DNA of 64,000 nt from CAVONB01 sp963697205 (GCA_963697205.1 CAVONB010000003.1:1-64000), one strand, 5' to 3'; shown: positions 1 to 8,616, counted from the first letter of the stretch. A program made the numbers and translations. Notes: generated from the sequence alone by a model not told the origin.

Positions 1-1024
1 TGTTCGTCCTGATCCTGCGCCAGTGCTCCTCGGGGAAAGCGTAATAGCCGAAGGTCTCCGCGATCGAGGCTTCGACGAGTTCGGCTGCCCGCGTGAGCCG
101 TTGCTCGCGCAGCTTGGCGACCACTTGGCCCGCCTTGTCGCGCGCCGCGTGCACGTCTTCCGCCGCATGGATCGCCTTCAGCATCGCTGCCACCTCGCGC
201 ATCTTCGGGCGCGGCACGTGGCTGAAAACGTTGCGGTAGAAATGAACCACGCATCTTTGCCAGCCGGCATCGGGGAAGAACTCCGCCGCGCTTTCGGCAA
301 GCCCGATGCAAGCGTCCGACACGATCAGGCGCACGCCCTTCAGGCCGCGCTCTTTCAGGTGCTTCAGGAAGCCAGACCAGCCGGCCTTGTCCTCCTTCGC
401 GCCCTCCACGATGCCCAGGATCTCACGATAGCCCTCGGCGTTGACGGCAATCGCCACCAGCAGCGAGACATTGCGAACCTCGCCCGCCCAGGTGCGCTTC
501 ATCACGATGCCGTCGAGATAGACGTAGGGATGCTCGCCCTCGATCGGCCGGTTCCGCCAGGCATCGATCGTCGCGTAGATCTTCTTGTTGAGGTCGCTGA
601 CCGTCGATGGCGAGACACGCGTGCCCCACAGCGCCTCCGTGATGTCCTCCACGCGCCGCACCGACACGCCCGCCAGGTACATCTCGATCAGCGCCTCCTC
701 CACAGACGCTTCCCGCCGCTGGTAGCGCTCGATGATCGCCGTCTCGAACGTCTGGCGCCGCAGCTTCGGCACCTTCAGCGTCACCTCGCCGGCCTTGGTC
801 TGGAGCTTGCGCTCGTAGTGGCCGGCTCGCGTGTCGCGGCGCGCCTCGGTCCGCTCGTAACGCTGCGCGTTGCACAGCCGGTCCGCCTCGGCGTCCAGGA
901 GCGAGTTCAACGTCTCCTCGACCGTGCCGCGAACGACCCGGTCCAGATGTCCTTTGATCCGCTCGTCATCGATCCGGATCACGTTGTTGAGCGGTCCCGG
1001 AATTGGCGTATCCTCGATCGTCAT
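1..1024 (-). CDS. IS256-family transposase (partial, C-terminus beyond window)
   Basis: Mutator-type DDE transposase that cuts and pastes its own IS256-family element. The frame is open without a stop from an ATG at 1024 to the window edge (341 codons), so the C-terminal quarter is missing. Visible family features are an N-terminal region with NALL-type spacing, the VEDITEALWG stretch, STVSDLNKKIY, the first catalytic Asp in YLDGIV, and the second Asp in LIVSDACIGL. The catalytic Glu should lie beyond position 1. ISs of this family are normally about 1.3-1.4 kb, so the upstream terminal inverted repeat should lie between 1025 and about 1200, but I could not define it. Upstream of the ATG is a plausible GGAAGCCACC leader. 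No frameshift is seen in the visible part, unlike the neighbouring IS1595 element. Confidence 0.93.
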   Translation of the reverse strand, partial: MTIEDTPIPGPLNNVIRIDDERIKGHLDRVVRGTVEETLNSLLDAEADRLCNAQRYERTEARRDTRAGHYERKLQTKAGEVTLKVPKLRRQTFETAIIERYQRREASVEEALIEMYLAGVSVRRVEDITEALWGTRVSPSTVSDLNKKIYATIDAWRNRPIEGEHPYVYLDGIVMKRTWAGEVRNVSLLVAIAVNAEGYREILGIVEGAKEDKAGWSGFLKHLKERGLKGVRLIVSDACIGLAESAAEFFPDAGWQRCVVHFYRNVFSHVPRPKMREVAAMLKAIHAAEDVHAARDKAGQVVAKLREQRLTRAAELVEASIAETFGYYAFPEEHWRRIRTN

Positions 1025-1193
1025 GGTGGCTTCCTTCTCTGGCTCTTCGGGTTGACTTCGCAATCACCAGAAAAGCCCGAGTTCGGGCCGCCAGCCTTCA
1101 ATCAATTGTGCGAAAGATACCGTACGTCATCGGCATCCGTGCCCCCTCGACGTGGAGCCCCAACGAGTTCATATTCGCCGAAGCCTGTCAGCA

Positions 1194-1213
1194 GGCGAGA
1201 AGTTCAACGGCCT
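1194..1213 (+). repeat. 20-bp direct repeat, copy 1
   Basis: The 20-mer GGCGAGAAGTTCAACGGCCT recurs at 5283-5302 with one mismatch (G to A at the 16th base) in the same orientation. Copy 1 lies about 45 bp outside the left end of the AT-rich island; copy 2 abuts the right end of the IS1595-like element. It may be part of an element terminus or a relict of rearrangement. Confidence 0.7.
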
Positions 1214-1257
1214 AAGGGGAGAGGCATGCACCCTGACCCTCAGTCGGCAGCGGCGAG

Positions 1258-1271
1258 TGTCAGGTGATTAC
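1258..1271 (+). repeat. Left terminal inverted repeat of glycan island
   Basis: The sequence TGTCAGGTGATTAC is matched in inverted orientation, 13 of 14 bases, at 8284-8297. It also resembles the ends of the internal IS1595-like element (shared TGATTAC core). The change from GC-rich to AT-richer sequence occurs just to its right. No 8-bp target duplication is visible outside the two copies. Confidence 0.55.
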
Positions 1272-1311
1272 TGTTCTTGTACACCCATCACGAACAAAAG
1301 AGGTTAATTCG

Positions 1312-2190
1312 CTATGTAAAAACGGCATTTGTGATCTCAGTAAACTCTCTAGCAATCCAATCCTCAGACGAGCGACGCCGCACAGATTCCATAATCTCCA
1401 AAGCATGCATCCAAGTAGGCGTCCCAAAGCTCCCACGTACTTCAAGCAAAAATCGCTCGACCTCATCGATCTCAGTGCTCGGAACGTAATAAGGGTAATC
1501 ATCACCTAGATAATAAGAATTATCCCCTACGTTACGCTCGCAAATTATGATAGCGCCGCACTTTGCCGCAACAAATCCTTTGGTGAAAGGTTTGAATCCA
1601 TCTATATTTCGTGCTTGGCGTAGGGCGAAATGAGCATTGTATTGAGCAAGAAGGTTAATCCAGCGTGTATTTTGAACTGTGGTGTCGATCGGATTGTAAT
1701 CTACGATGTTATCGAGCTGGTTAGTTCCCATTGTGTTACCTAGCAAACCAAAGTATCCTATTCTAGCTCGGTCGTTTGGAAGAGAAAATCTACCGATTCT
1801 AGTATCTGCATGGTGGGTCAATAAGAACACAGGAGGACCGCTAGAGCTTTCGCATAAATGCCTGTACGCTCCTAGGGAGGCGGCGACAATGAAGTCAAAG
1901 AGGGGGATCTTTTCGGGGGCGATCTTTCCATCAACAGGATCTGCTGCAATAGCTACATTTTTCCGTCGTAGTTTGATTAAGTCACTACAGTTGAGGCGAT
2001 CGATCATTTGCTTCGAGACAATCACAAGGCTATTTTTGGGGTTCTGTAGAGAGCTTGCGGTTTCGACTTGAATGAAGTTTCCCAACCGGGATTGCAAAAT
2101 ATCCGCAAGCTGAAAAACGCGCATTGCGGCGCTGCCATAATTTTTTGCTTCCTCATCATACAAAAAAACAATTCGCGGTTTGCTCATCAT
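1312..2190 (-). CDS. Putative GT-B-like glycosyltransferase domain protein
   Basis: About 290 residues starting from tandem ATGs at 2190/2187 (MMSKPRIVFLYDEE), a typical beta-strand/loop opening of a GT-B Rossmann fold. The C-terminal third has GFKPFTKGFVAAKCGA followed by GDDYPYY, as in uncharacterised glycosyltransferase-like proteins of polysaccharide loci. I cannot assign a sugar or acceptor. The reading frame stays open upstream to 2376, and those extra 60 residues look like the missing end of the second DUF616 domain of the gene at 2382-4163 (MEAWWCEI, CDRISL). This open frame may therefore be the C-terminal part of one larger protein split by an indel near 2390. The gene is AT-richer than the flanking chromosome. 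It could instead be an independent gene starting at 2190, although no strong Shine-Dalgarno is seen there. Confidence 0.6.
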   Translation of the reverse strand: MMSKPRIVFLYDEEAKNYGSAAMRVFQLADILQSRLGNFIQVETASSLQNPKNSLVIVSKQMIDRLNCSDLIKLRRKNVAIAADPVDGKIAPEKIPLFDFIVAASLGAYRHLCESSSGPPVFLLTHHADTRIGRFSLPNDRARIGYFGLLGNTMGTNQLDNIVDYNPIDTTVQNTRWINLLAQYNAHFALRQARNIDGFKPFTKGFVAAKCGAIIICERNVGDNSYYLGDDYPYYVPSTEIDEVERFLLEVRGSFGTPTWMHALEIMESVRRRSSEDWIAREFTEITNAVFT

Positions 2191-2381
2191 CGTTTTTGGA
2201 GTGTCAACGCTATAGCGCCGCGCCGCTGTCCGGCTGCTCCAAATATTATTTTGCGCCGTACCAAGAGCTCCGGGAAGTACTTTGGGTCTTTTCCTTCGCC
2301 CGTGCACCAAATGATATAAACTAATCCGATCGCACTTCGAGAATTTTCTGATTTCACACCACCAAGCCTCCATCAACTTCC

Positions 2382-4163
2382 TTACGGCAAGGGAATCATG
2401 TCGGCGCCAATGAAAGAGGTGTCGTATAGGCCGGCAGCGCGCGGAGTGCCAGAGGCAAGGTAATTCATCATCTGCTCACAAATAATGTCTGGCCGATCGT
2501 GCTGCTGCAGTATCATCTGCTCAGCTTCTGCGCCTATATCGGAACGCTCAGGGTGCCGCCACATTACAATATCGTGATGAGCCAACCATCGCCCGATCAT
2601 CGCTTCCAGGCGCCCCATTAAGAGAGTGTTGGGGTCGATGTAAAGAGAAGCTTCTCGATCAGGAAAAAGCTCATGGGCAAGTATCTTGAAATAGAGAGAC
2701 GACAGATCCTTATCCTCGAAGGGCGGCGGATGCCGCATTGTTATCCAGCCACGAGCCGCTATGTCTTGATCGGTAAAGCAAATAAAATTTAAATTTTGAT
2801 GCTCAGTCAGAATCGGATGGAGGCATTGGTTCGGTTCGAAAAGGGCCGTGTATACTACCACTTTTTCCGCAATTGCTTGGTATTTTATTGGCTCTGCTAT
2901 TGGCCCTTGGCGAGACGGCTTTGATTTGCTAGTGAGAGACTTTGGAAAATCAATTCGCCCGATTTTCTCGTGATAGTCAGCAAGCGCTCGGAAATTTTTC
3001 AGTGAAGCTGCGAACCCTTGCTCCCTGGCAATTAAGATTGCCTCTGTGGCGAGATAAGCGATTGGGTGAAGTTGAGTGCGTCCTTTTTCCCGCAAGAACT
3101 TGAGCGCAGCACTATTGGATGAAAGAAGATGGTTATCCAATGTTCTCCGCCAGTCCTCCATTGCCAGTTCTTCGTTCATTTTGAAATTCTGCGGATCCGA
3201 TAGCTCGGTCCAGTGAGAGAAAAGTTGTCGTGGCGTTCCTCTTTTCTTGAATACAATACGCCGAAATGGAGCCCGAACCTGACCACCTGCTTTATCTTGC
3301 ATAAGGAGGCGCCGCAACCACCGCCTGGGACTGCCCTCGCGATGGAAGGCACACCTCAGCGCGCCTCTTTTGAATAAATTACTACTGGAGACTATTTCCG
3401 CAGTCCTCTTTGGGTCGTTCGGTTCTTTCCCGTCGCTAAACGGTAGCCGGTACTCAGAATATGGTAGAAAGCCTCGATAGTAGCGAAGGGGGCGCCGGTA
3501 TCCAGCCCTAGGCCAATGATGAAAAGATGATTGCTGGATATCCTGCTCCAGCGAAAAAATTTGGCGCGCTTCGGAAGCGGCCAGTGCTACCGGGAGACTC
3601 AGCTGGTCGCGCCGCGAGTATCGCAAAACAAGTGAGTGCCAGAGCTCCATGACCTCTATGCACCTTGGATCGTTGTGCCGTCGCGCAATCAAGCCTCCCC
3701 AAAAGGGTTTCTGCTGAAACAGCTCTAAATTGTGTCTGCGGATTGTAGAATGTAGTTCCGCAATGACAGTGGGAGTATCGAGCTGCTGCTGTTGCACGGC
3801 CTCAAACTCTTCAGTCAGACTGCTGCGAAATGAGTGTCGAAAACAGCCGAAGAAAATCTCCCGATCGGGCACCATTTTGTTCCAAATCTCGGTGGCAGAT
3901 TTTGTTAATACTACTGAAGGATCGATATAGATGGATGCATCATAGCCGCTCAGCCACCGATGGGCACGGATCTTCTGCTCTCGAGAGCTGCGCGGTAGAT
4001 CATCCGGGAGCATCGGAGCCACGCGTAGAATTTGCCAGTTCCGAGCCTCAAGATCATTTTGGTCGGTAAAGCATATATGATCCACGCCTTCCGCAGGAAC
4101 AAATGGCGGCAGGCTATAGCCATCACCAAAAATTACAGTGTACACAACAATATTTTCAATCAT
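2382..4163 (-). CDS. Tandem DUF616/TOD1-like glycosyltransferase-type protein (frameshifted at 3' end)
   Basis: 593 residues with two copies of a DUF616-type (TOD1/MUCI70-like) domain. The first spans about residues 1-240 (VVYTVIF, HICFTDQ, SIYIDPSV, FWGGLIARRHN, RRDQLSL). The second runs from about 430 to the stop (VVYTALF, NFICFTDQ, SLYIDPNT). The second copy ends abruptly after FIGADMIP, before the Trp-rich helix and R-D-Q segment present in copy one. In the next frame the missing part follows directly (VRKLMEAWWCEIRKFS, then CDRISL). Adding one C to the CCC at about 2388-2392 restores a single frame continuing into the 1312-2190 domain. The intact product would then be DUF616-DUF616-GT. 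DUF616 proteins are linked to glycan synthesis; the exact reaction is unknown. The gene lies in the AT-rich island. Confidence 0.75.
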   Translation of the reverse strand: MIENIVVYTVIFGDGYSLPPFVPAEGVDHICFTDQNDLEARNWQILRVAPMLPDDLPRSSREQKIRAHRWLSGYDASIYIDPSVVLTKSATEIWNKMVPDREIFFGCFRHSFRSSLTEEFEAVQQQQLDTPTVIAELHSTIRRHNLELFQQKPFWGGLIARRHNDPRCIEVMELWHSLVLRYSRRDQLSLPVALAASEARQIFSLEQDIQQSSFHHWPRAGYRRPLRYYRGFLPYSEYRLPFSDGKEPNDPKRTAEIVSSSNLFKRGALRCAFHREGSPRRWLRRLLMQDKAGGQVRAPFRRIVFKKRGTPRQLFSHWTELSDPQNFKMNEELAMEDWRRTLDNHLLSSNSAALKFLREKGRTQLHPIAYLATEAILIAREQGFAASLKNFRALADYHEKIGRIDFPKSLTSKSKPSRQGPIAEPIKYQAIAEKVVVYTALFEPNQCLHPILTEHQNLNFICFTDQDIAARGWITMRHPPPFEDKDLSSLYFKILAHELFPDREASLYIDPNTLLMGRLEAMIGRWLAHHDIVMWRHPERSDIGAEAEQMILQQHDRPDIICEQMMNYLASGTPRAAGLYDTSFIGADMIPLP

Positions 4164-4232
4164 TGCGTGCCTTCTGGCAAAAAGATTAATCGACCAACTC
4201 GTGCTCCTTGTGGGTCGATGACGCTATAACGC

Positions 4233-5283
4233 CCCTGGTGATTACCCCATCATCTCCGGTGGCCCTCTGACGAGTACAATTGATCTGTAAGGTTGAAGCG
4301 CAGTCCTCACAGCGGCGGGAGCCAATCGCTCGATATTCTTGTCCAGGTCGAAGCGGCGGTTGAAGCGCCACTCGTAGGCGGCGAGGTAGCGATCGGTGTG
4401 TTGGACATCGAATCTGCGGCAGGTGCCGATGATCGCGCTCTTGAGATTGCCCAGCCCGGTGTTGACCCAGTGAAGCAGCGCATGCTTGGGGCGGCCGCCG
4501 CCGGTGACGATCGGCACGTGCCGCATGCCCGCCTCGGCGAGCCCAAGGAAGCAGCCGAGACCGTCACTGACAACCCAGCTGCCGGCGTACGATGTTGGCC
4601 GTCGGCGTAGTCGCGGATGGCCTCCTTCGTGAAGCCCACGACGCGCCGCACGTGCGTGTAGACAGGCTTGCCGTCACGCGTCGCGACGGCCACGACGAAA
4701 GGGATCTTGTTCTCCGCTCCACGTCCTGCTTTCCGGGCTTTTCCGGTGCTTCGCCGCCGAGATAGGCATCGTCGATCTGCACGTCGCCGGCGAGCTTGTA
4801 GATCGAGTTGCGCTGGCGCATGACCTCCATCAGCTTCTGCTTGATGAGCCACGCCGTGTCCCACTTCACGTCCGAGCTGACGCGCCAGCTCCAGGCTCGC
4901 AGATGTCGTTCTTGGCGGTGGTGATGAGATGCATCGCGAGGAACCACTTGGTCAGCGGCGTCTTCGACTTGTGGAAGATCGTGCCCGACTTCGCCGACGT
5001 CTGCACGCGACAGGCCGAGCACTGGAAGATGCGCCGCGTCGTGCGAATAGCTGTGCTGCGTGCCGCCGCAGTCGGGGCACACGAAGCCCGTCCGGCCAGC
5101 GCATCCTGACGAGCGCGGCGTGGCACTGCTCCTCCGTCCCGTACCGCTCGTTGAACTCCGCCATGCTCAGTCCCTTCTGGAACTGCACCCGATTGCGCGC
5201 CATCATGACCTCCCGCTCGAACGACGAACGACGTCATATCAGCGGTTTGTGGCGATCAGAGGAGCAGTCTGGGTAATCAGGTG
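4233..5283 (-). mobile_element. IS1595-family (ISXO2-like) insertion sequence, degenerate
   Basis: An element of about 1.05 kb with imperfect terminal inverted repeats. The left end contains CTGGTGATTACCC (4235-4247) and the right end read inward is CCACCTGATTACCC (5284-5271), sharing TGATTACCC. It encodes one broken transposase. The transposase stop codon TAA falls inside the left repeat, common in compact ISs. The 20-bp direct repeat copy 2 directly adjoins the right end. It sits inside the glycan island between the DUF616 gene and the methyltransferase. Confidence 0.75.
4242..5206 (-). pseudogene. IS1595-family transposase, multiply frameshifted
   Basis: Homology to an ISXO2-type transposase runs through the whole interval but in changing frames. 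From the ATG at 5206: MARNRVQFQKG, MAEFNERYGTEEQC, a zinc-ribbon CPDCGGTQHSY then FQCSACRVQTS, TIFHKSKTPLTKWFLAMHL, KWDTAWLIKQKLM, the first catalytic Asp in QIDDAYLGGE, the second in VVSDGLG, then HWVNTGLGNLK and YEWRFNRRFDL. At least four to five frame changes separate these blocks (roughly 5100, 5065, 4880, 4730 and 4590), with no large deletions. The element is therefore either recently inactivated or the sequence here contains indel errors. Confidence 0.85.
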
Positions 5284-5302
5284 GCGAGAAGTTCAACAGC
5301 CT
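5283..5302 (+). repeat. 20-bp direct repeat, copy 2
   Basis: GGCGAGAAGTTCAACAGCCT, one mismatch from copy 1 at 1194-1213 in the same orientation. It immediately follows the right end of the IS1595-like element. Confidence 0.7.
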
Positions 5303-5336
5303 GCTCGGCTCGGAATTGAAAGCTCCGGGTTGGGCG

Positions 5337-6048
5337 CTACTGATTCACTGTAGCCCTCAACGTTCGTCTCATCCACTTAATTGGTCGTGACCGTGACCGT
5401 CGCTCTCGAGCTTTCTGCAGCTCTATCTCCGCCAATCGAAGAGAGGCGCCCCTACTCATCAAAGTACCTACCGCAGCGAAATAGTCGACCGTCATCATTT
5501 TAGCAGTTTCATTGCATTGCCAAAGTGAAACTAGCTGCTGAAGACCCGGAGGGATGCTAGCCCCCCAGAACAATACGCCTAAACCCTTTTCGTGAGTGAA
5601 AGTCAGAGAGGGTCTAGTGTCACAAAGTTCACTCCATAGCCTATGTACACCAAAGCCTCGCTCAAGAACTGCTGTATCATGAAAGAGTACGATCGCGGAA
5701 GCGGACAATTTGGGAAGCCAACTCTCAAAATCTTCCTTCACGTCTTCATCGTAGTGTCGACCATCTATGTGCAGAAGATCTACGCCTGCCATCCGCAATT
5801 GATGCTAACGCCTCATTAAATGTCATTCTCATAAGCTTACTAAAGTGCTCGTACTTTTTATTCTCAGCAACGACGTCATTGTAGACGTCGTCTCCGTAGA
5901 ATTCAGAATGCTCATCGCCGCGCCAAGTGTCGACGGCAATGCTTTTACAATCGATGCCTTCCGTCAGAATGGTTTCGCACATTGCAAAGTACGAATAGGC
6001 GTGATGCGTGCCCAATTCTACAATGCTATTAGGCTTCGCTTTCCGCAC
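5337..6048 (-). CDS. SAM-dependent methyltransferase domain (frameshifted; probably C-terminal part of RgpF fusion)
   Basis: A class I SAM methyltransferase of the Methyltransf_24 type, often found in polysaccharide loci. Motifs are SIVELGTHHAYSY (SAM-binding strand and loop), AVDTWRGDEHSEFYG, MTFNEAL, then VDLLHIDGRHYDEDVKEDF, VLFHDT and GFGVHRLW. Between DG (about 5797) and VDLLHIDG the frame changes; removing one G from GGCAGGCGTAG gives the family-typical GSVDLLHIDG. Upstream of the GTG at 6048 the same frame reads SETAWLEHGPFAKWLV, the normal start of this domain. It joins the RgpF frame if one C is added to the CCCCC run near 6098. The domain is thus probably the C-terminus of a glycosyltransferase-methyltransferase fusion. 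The last 60 residues are basic, without recognised motifs. Confidence 0.8.
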
Positions 6049-7718
6049 AAGCCATTTCGCAAAGGGGCCGTGCTCAAGCCACGCTGTCTCAGAGAGGGGG
6101 CAAAGGTCGGTTCATCAACTTTCGAATTTATGAACTGCAATTCCGATTCTCCCTTTGATCTGCCAATGCTGCGGGAAATTTGGCTCTGCTCTTCAGAAAG
6201 GATTTCAGCGTCAGCGACGTCATAACCTGCACTGGCGATGAGTTTTCGCCAGTCGGTGAAGTCTGAGCCCGTCGGATTTTCGGTTAGCACCTGGGTTTTT
6301 AGAAATGGAAAGCCGATGCGTAGCAAGTGTTTCCAGTGCTCGATTGTGGGATTGACGTCACTGCCGCTGGGCACCTTAAATACCGCTTCACAGATTAGTC
6401 CAGAATACCGCAGTTTGCGGGTAAGCGTTGCTTCGTAGGCCCGTATGACCGCGCTCTTTGTGGGGAGGGACCGAACATTTTTCCAGAATGTTCGCAATGC
6501 TGGATGCCGCATTGCTCCAGCTTTAAACAAGATGAAATAGCTCTGAAGATGCTCCCGGATTTGACGGCTCTCAGTGAGGCCGAGTACATCGGCACTCGAC
6601 GCTTCGATCTGCTCGACAAGAGTGCCTAGTGGGCTCAGCGGACCGATGAGGCTGTCGTTGGCGAGCAGAAGCCAATCTGCTTCCCAAAGCGTCGGGTTGT
6701 TTCGCAGCGCAGCTGCCCAGAGTGCGAAGTCGTAACCTTCGTTGGCGCGGATCGAATAGGCATCGGCGCAGTCCCCGCCCGGGTCCGGAGCGGATTGCCG
6801 ACCGGGAGAAATCACACCTAGAGCGTAGACGGTAAAACCGACAGCTTTCAGTGCGCGCATGTAGCATCGAGCTGGCTCCGAAAAGCCCTGGTCCATTGCC
6901 ATTCCGACGAATAAACAGACCCGTCGACCGCGTACTTCTCCAACCGGCCGCACCGTTCTCCAAAAGGCTTCTCCAACATCGCGCCCCGCCTTCCAGGGCT
7001 CATCAGTCTCAACCTCCTTCACTTTGAAACCAGCGGCCATTACGAGGCTCGGGAGGGAATATTCTAGAGCGAGACGATGGTGCTCGTTGTTGTACGCCAG
7101 CTCAGCACCGGATAGGTTCAAGTCGCGAACTGCGTCGAGCGCTTTTGGTCGAATCCAGTAGGATCTTCCTGAGTAATAAGTTAGGCCCTTTCCGATTTTT
7201 AGCCCTAAACGGTGGCGGAGATCACATATTTCTTCATATAGGCGACTGTTCATCGCCAGAAAAGTGGCGTATTCTTTGGTCGCTGCTGGTGCAATTAAAC
7301 CGATGTCGGGGTCCGCCTCAAGATGATGCAGCGCCGACAGAATGTGTCGGGGTGTTGATGCAAGGGCAGACAAGGCTGCGTGCGCCATAACGAAATTTGC
7401 GAAATCGTCGACGCTCATCGGCCTCGACGAGGGGGCGTAGATCTTTAAGATTGCTTGAAACCGATCGAGCGCTCCTTCGTAAAGTAGTTGATACAAAGCC
7501 TCTGCTTCGTTGCATGCCAGAACAGTAATCGCGTTCTTGCTTATTGCTCGCGCCTTAATTTCAATTTCTGGAAATATGGTGGGCGACGCCAGGACTAACG
7601 CCGCTCCCGCTTCAATGCATAAGAACTCTATGACTGGTTCAAGAAGAATCCAGGCGTTAGGTTGTTCGATATATATAACAACGGCGACGGGCCAATTCGA
7701 TAGTTTCGGCATCTCCAA
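6018..7718 (-). CDS. RgpF-type (rhamnan synthesis F) glycosyltransferase
   Basis: 566 codons with two regions like rhamnan-synthesis protein F (PF05045 type). The N-terminal half (about 8-255) contains LKIYAP, LRHRLGLKIGKG, YYSGRSYWIRPKAL and SLPSLVMAAGFKVKEVE. The second half (about 260-510) contains the MDQGFSEPARCYMRAL start, LLANDSLIGPL, SYFILFKAGAM and NPTIEHWKHLLRIGFPFLK. These enzymes add or process sugars in rhamnan or O-antigen-like surface polymers. The last 30 residues after about 6100 are out-of-frame sequence; the true frame probably continues into the methyltransferase at 5337-6048. The gene is AT-richer than the flanking DNA and the most upstream gene of the island on this strand. 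The ATG at 7718 is the first plausible start. Confidence 0.78.
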   Translation of the reverse strand: MEMPKLSNWPVAVVIYIEQPNAWILLEPVIEFLCIEAGAALVLASPTIFPEIEIKARAISKNAITVLACNEAEALYQLLYEGALDRFQAILKIYAPSSRPMSVDDFANFVMAHAALSALASTPRHILSALHHLEADPDIGLIAPAATKEYATFLAMNSRLYEEICDLRHRLGLKIGKGLTYYSGRSYWIRPKALDAVRDLNLSGAELAYNNEHHRLALEYSLPSLVMAAGFKVKEVETDEPWKAGRDVGEAFWRTVRPVGEVRGRRVCLFVGMAMDQGFSEPARCYMRALKAVGFTVYALGVISPGRQSAPDPGGDCADAYSIRANEGYDFALWAAALRNNPTLWEADWLLLANDSLIGPLSPLGTLVEQIEASSADVLGLTESRQIREHLQSYFILFKAGAMRHPALRTFWKNVRSLPTKSAVIRAYEATLTRKLRYSGLICEAVFKVPSGSDVNPTIEHWKHLLRIGFPFLKTQVLTENPTGSDFTDWRKLIASAGYDVADAEILSEEQSQISRSIGRSKGESELQFINSKVDEPTFAPSLRQRGLSTAPLRNGLCGKRSLIAL

Positions 7719-8283
7719 TCTTGCACCCTGCTCCTCGGTGCGCTCGATCGGTACCTCAAGCGCCGATCCATTGGGCGTGAGATTGGCCAGGGCTGTGAGA
7801 TAATTGCGACGATGAGCCGTGCGAGAGACGTAGGCTCAATCGGCCGTCAACGCTCTCAAGTCGGAAAACTTTTGCAAGTAAGCGCGACCGTCTGACGTGC
7901 CGCAGTCTAAAATGGAGACTTTTGCGCGGGATTAGATGCACGCGTTCAATATCACTTGATCGGTACAGCAGTTTTCCTGCTGAGTGGGCCTTTATCCGGA
8001 ACTGAGCCCAACGACAAGCGGGGATCGCAATTACCGTTGCGTGGATTCTCGCTGTTGCACAATGCAAGTGGTACCACCGTCACGTGTGGAGCTAACGTGA
8101 AATCCAGTATTGCGTCGGTGCCGTGTGCAAGCTGAATTTGCCTGTCAAATTCCTGTCGTCGCATCGATCAGCGCATCACTGATATTCTAGGTTTTAGATT
8201 GTAATTACGATTGTGGACGTCGACGAGCATGCGAGGATTGGTGGAATTGGTCAAGCCTGAACCTACGGGCTTGTGCTGAGACG
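7719..8283. other. Gene-free AT-rich stretch upstream of RgpF
   Basis: No ORF here has recognisable protein features. It is still within the AT-richer island and should hold the promoter for the leftward glycan genes. I see no tRNA, strong terminator or clear -35/-10 pair. Confidence 0.5.
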
Positions 8284-8297
8284 GTATTCACCTGACA
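8284..8297 (-). repeat. Right terminal inverted repeat of glycan island
   Basis: Read on the minus strand this is TGTCAGGTGAATAC, matching 13 of 14 bases of the copy at 1258-1271 in opposite orientation. It supplies the stop codon (TGA) of the truncated rmlB and coincides with the return to GC-rich sequence. Confidence 0.55.
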
Positions 8298-8485
8298 GTT
8301 GAGGTCACGGCGGCGACCGTCAGGGTCGCGAAGCCGTGGCCCTGCCGCTGCCGGTTGAGGTTAGATGGTGTTGCTGCATAGGTAAGTTTATCAACATTGA
8401 CGACATCGATCCCGTGGTCGCGCACCAAATGCCGCACGACTGCCGATCCGATGAAACCGGATCCGCCCGTTACGAGGATCTTCAT
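8288..8485 (-). pseudogene. rmlB: Truncated rmlB (dTDP-glucose 4,6-dehydratase) N-terminus
   Basis: From the ATG at 8485 the frame reads MKILVTGGSGFIGSAVVRHL, then VVNVDKLTYAATPSNL. This is the NAD-binding Rossmann start of dTDP-glucose 4,6-dehydratase, the second step of dTDP-rhamnose synthesis. Homology stops after about 43 residues, and the frame runs another 22 residues to a stop inside the inverted repeat at 8284-8297. A full enzyme is about 350 residues, so this is a relict cut by insertion or deletion at the island boundary. No other rml genes are in the window. Confidence 0.8.
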
Positions 8486-8616
8486 TGCGTTTCCCGTAAT
8501 TTGGGCATGCCTCCGGTAAGATCTGCAGCTGTGAAGTTCAGAGCCTGAAGCAATTACCGTCTTCGCTCTCCATGCTTCCTGGTGGCCTCGTTCAAATTTA
8601 CGCCGCTGGAACGGCT

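Noticed and set aside
7719..8283. Small ORFs in the AT-rich leader of the RgpF gene
   Set aside because: No ribosome-binding sites, signal peptides or recognisable motifs; composition is that of non-coding DNA.
1258..8297. Target-site duplication proving transposition of the whole island
   Set aside because: The 8 bp outside the two inverted repeats (left ending GGCGAG-type, right starting GTTGAGG) do not match, so insertion as a unit is not proven.
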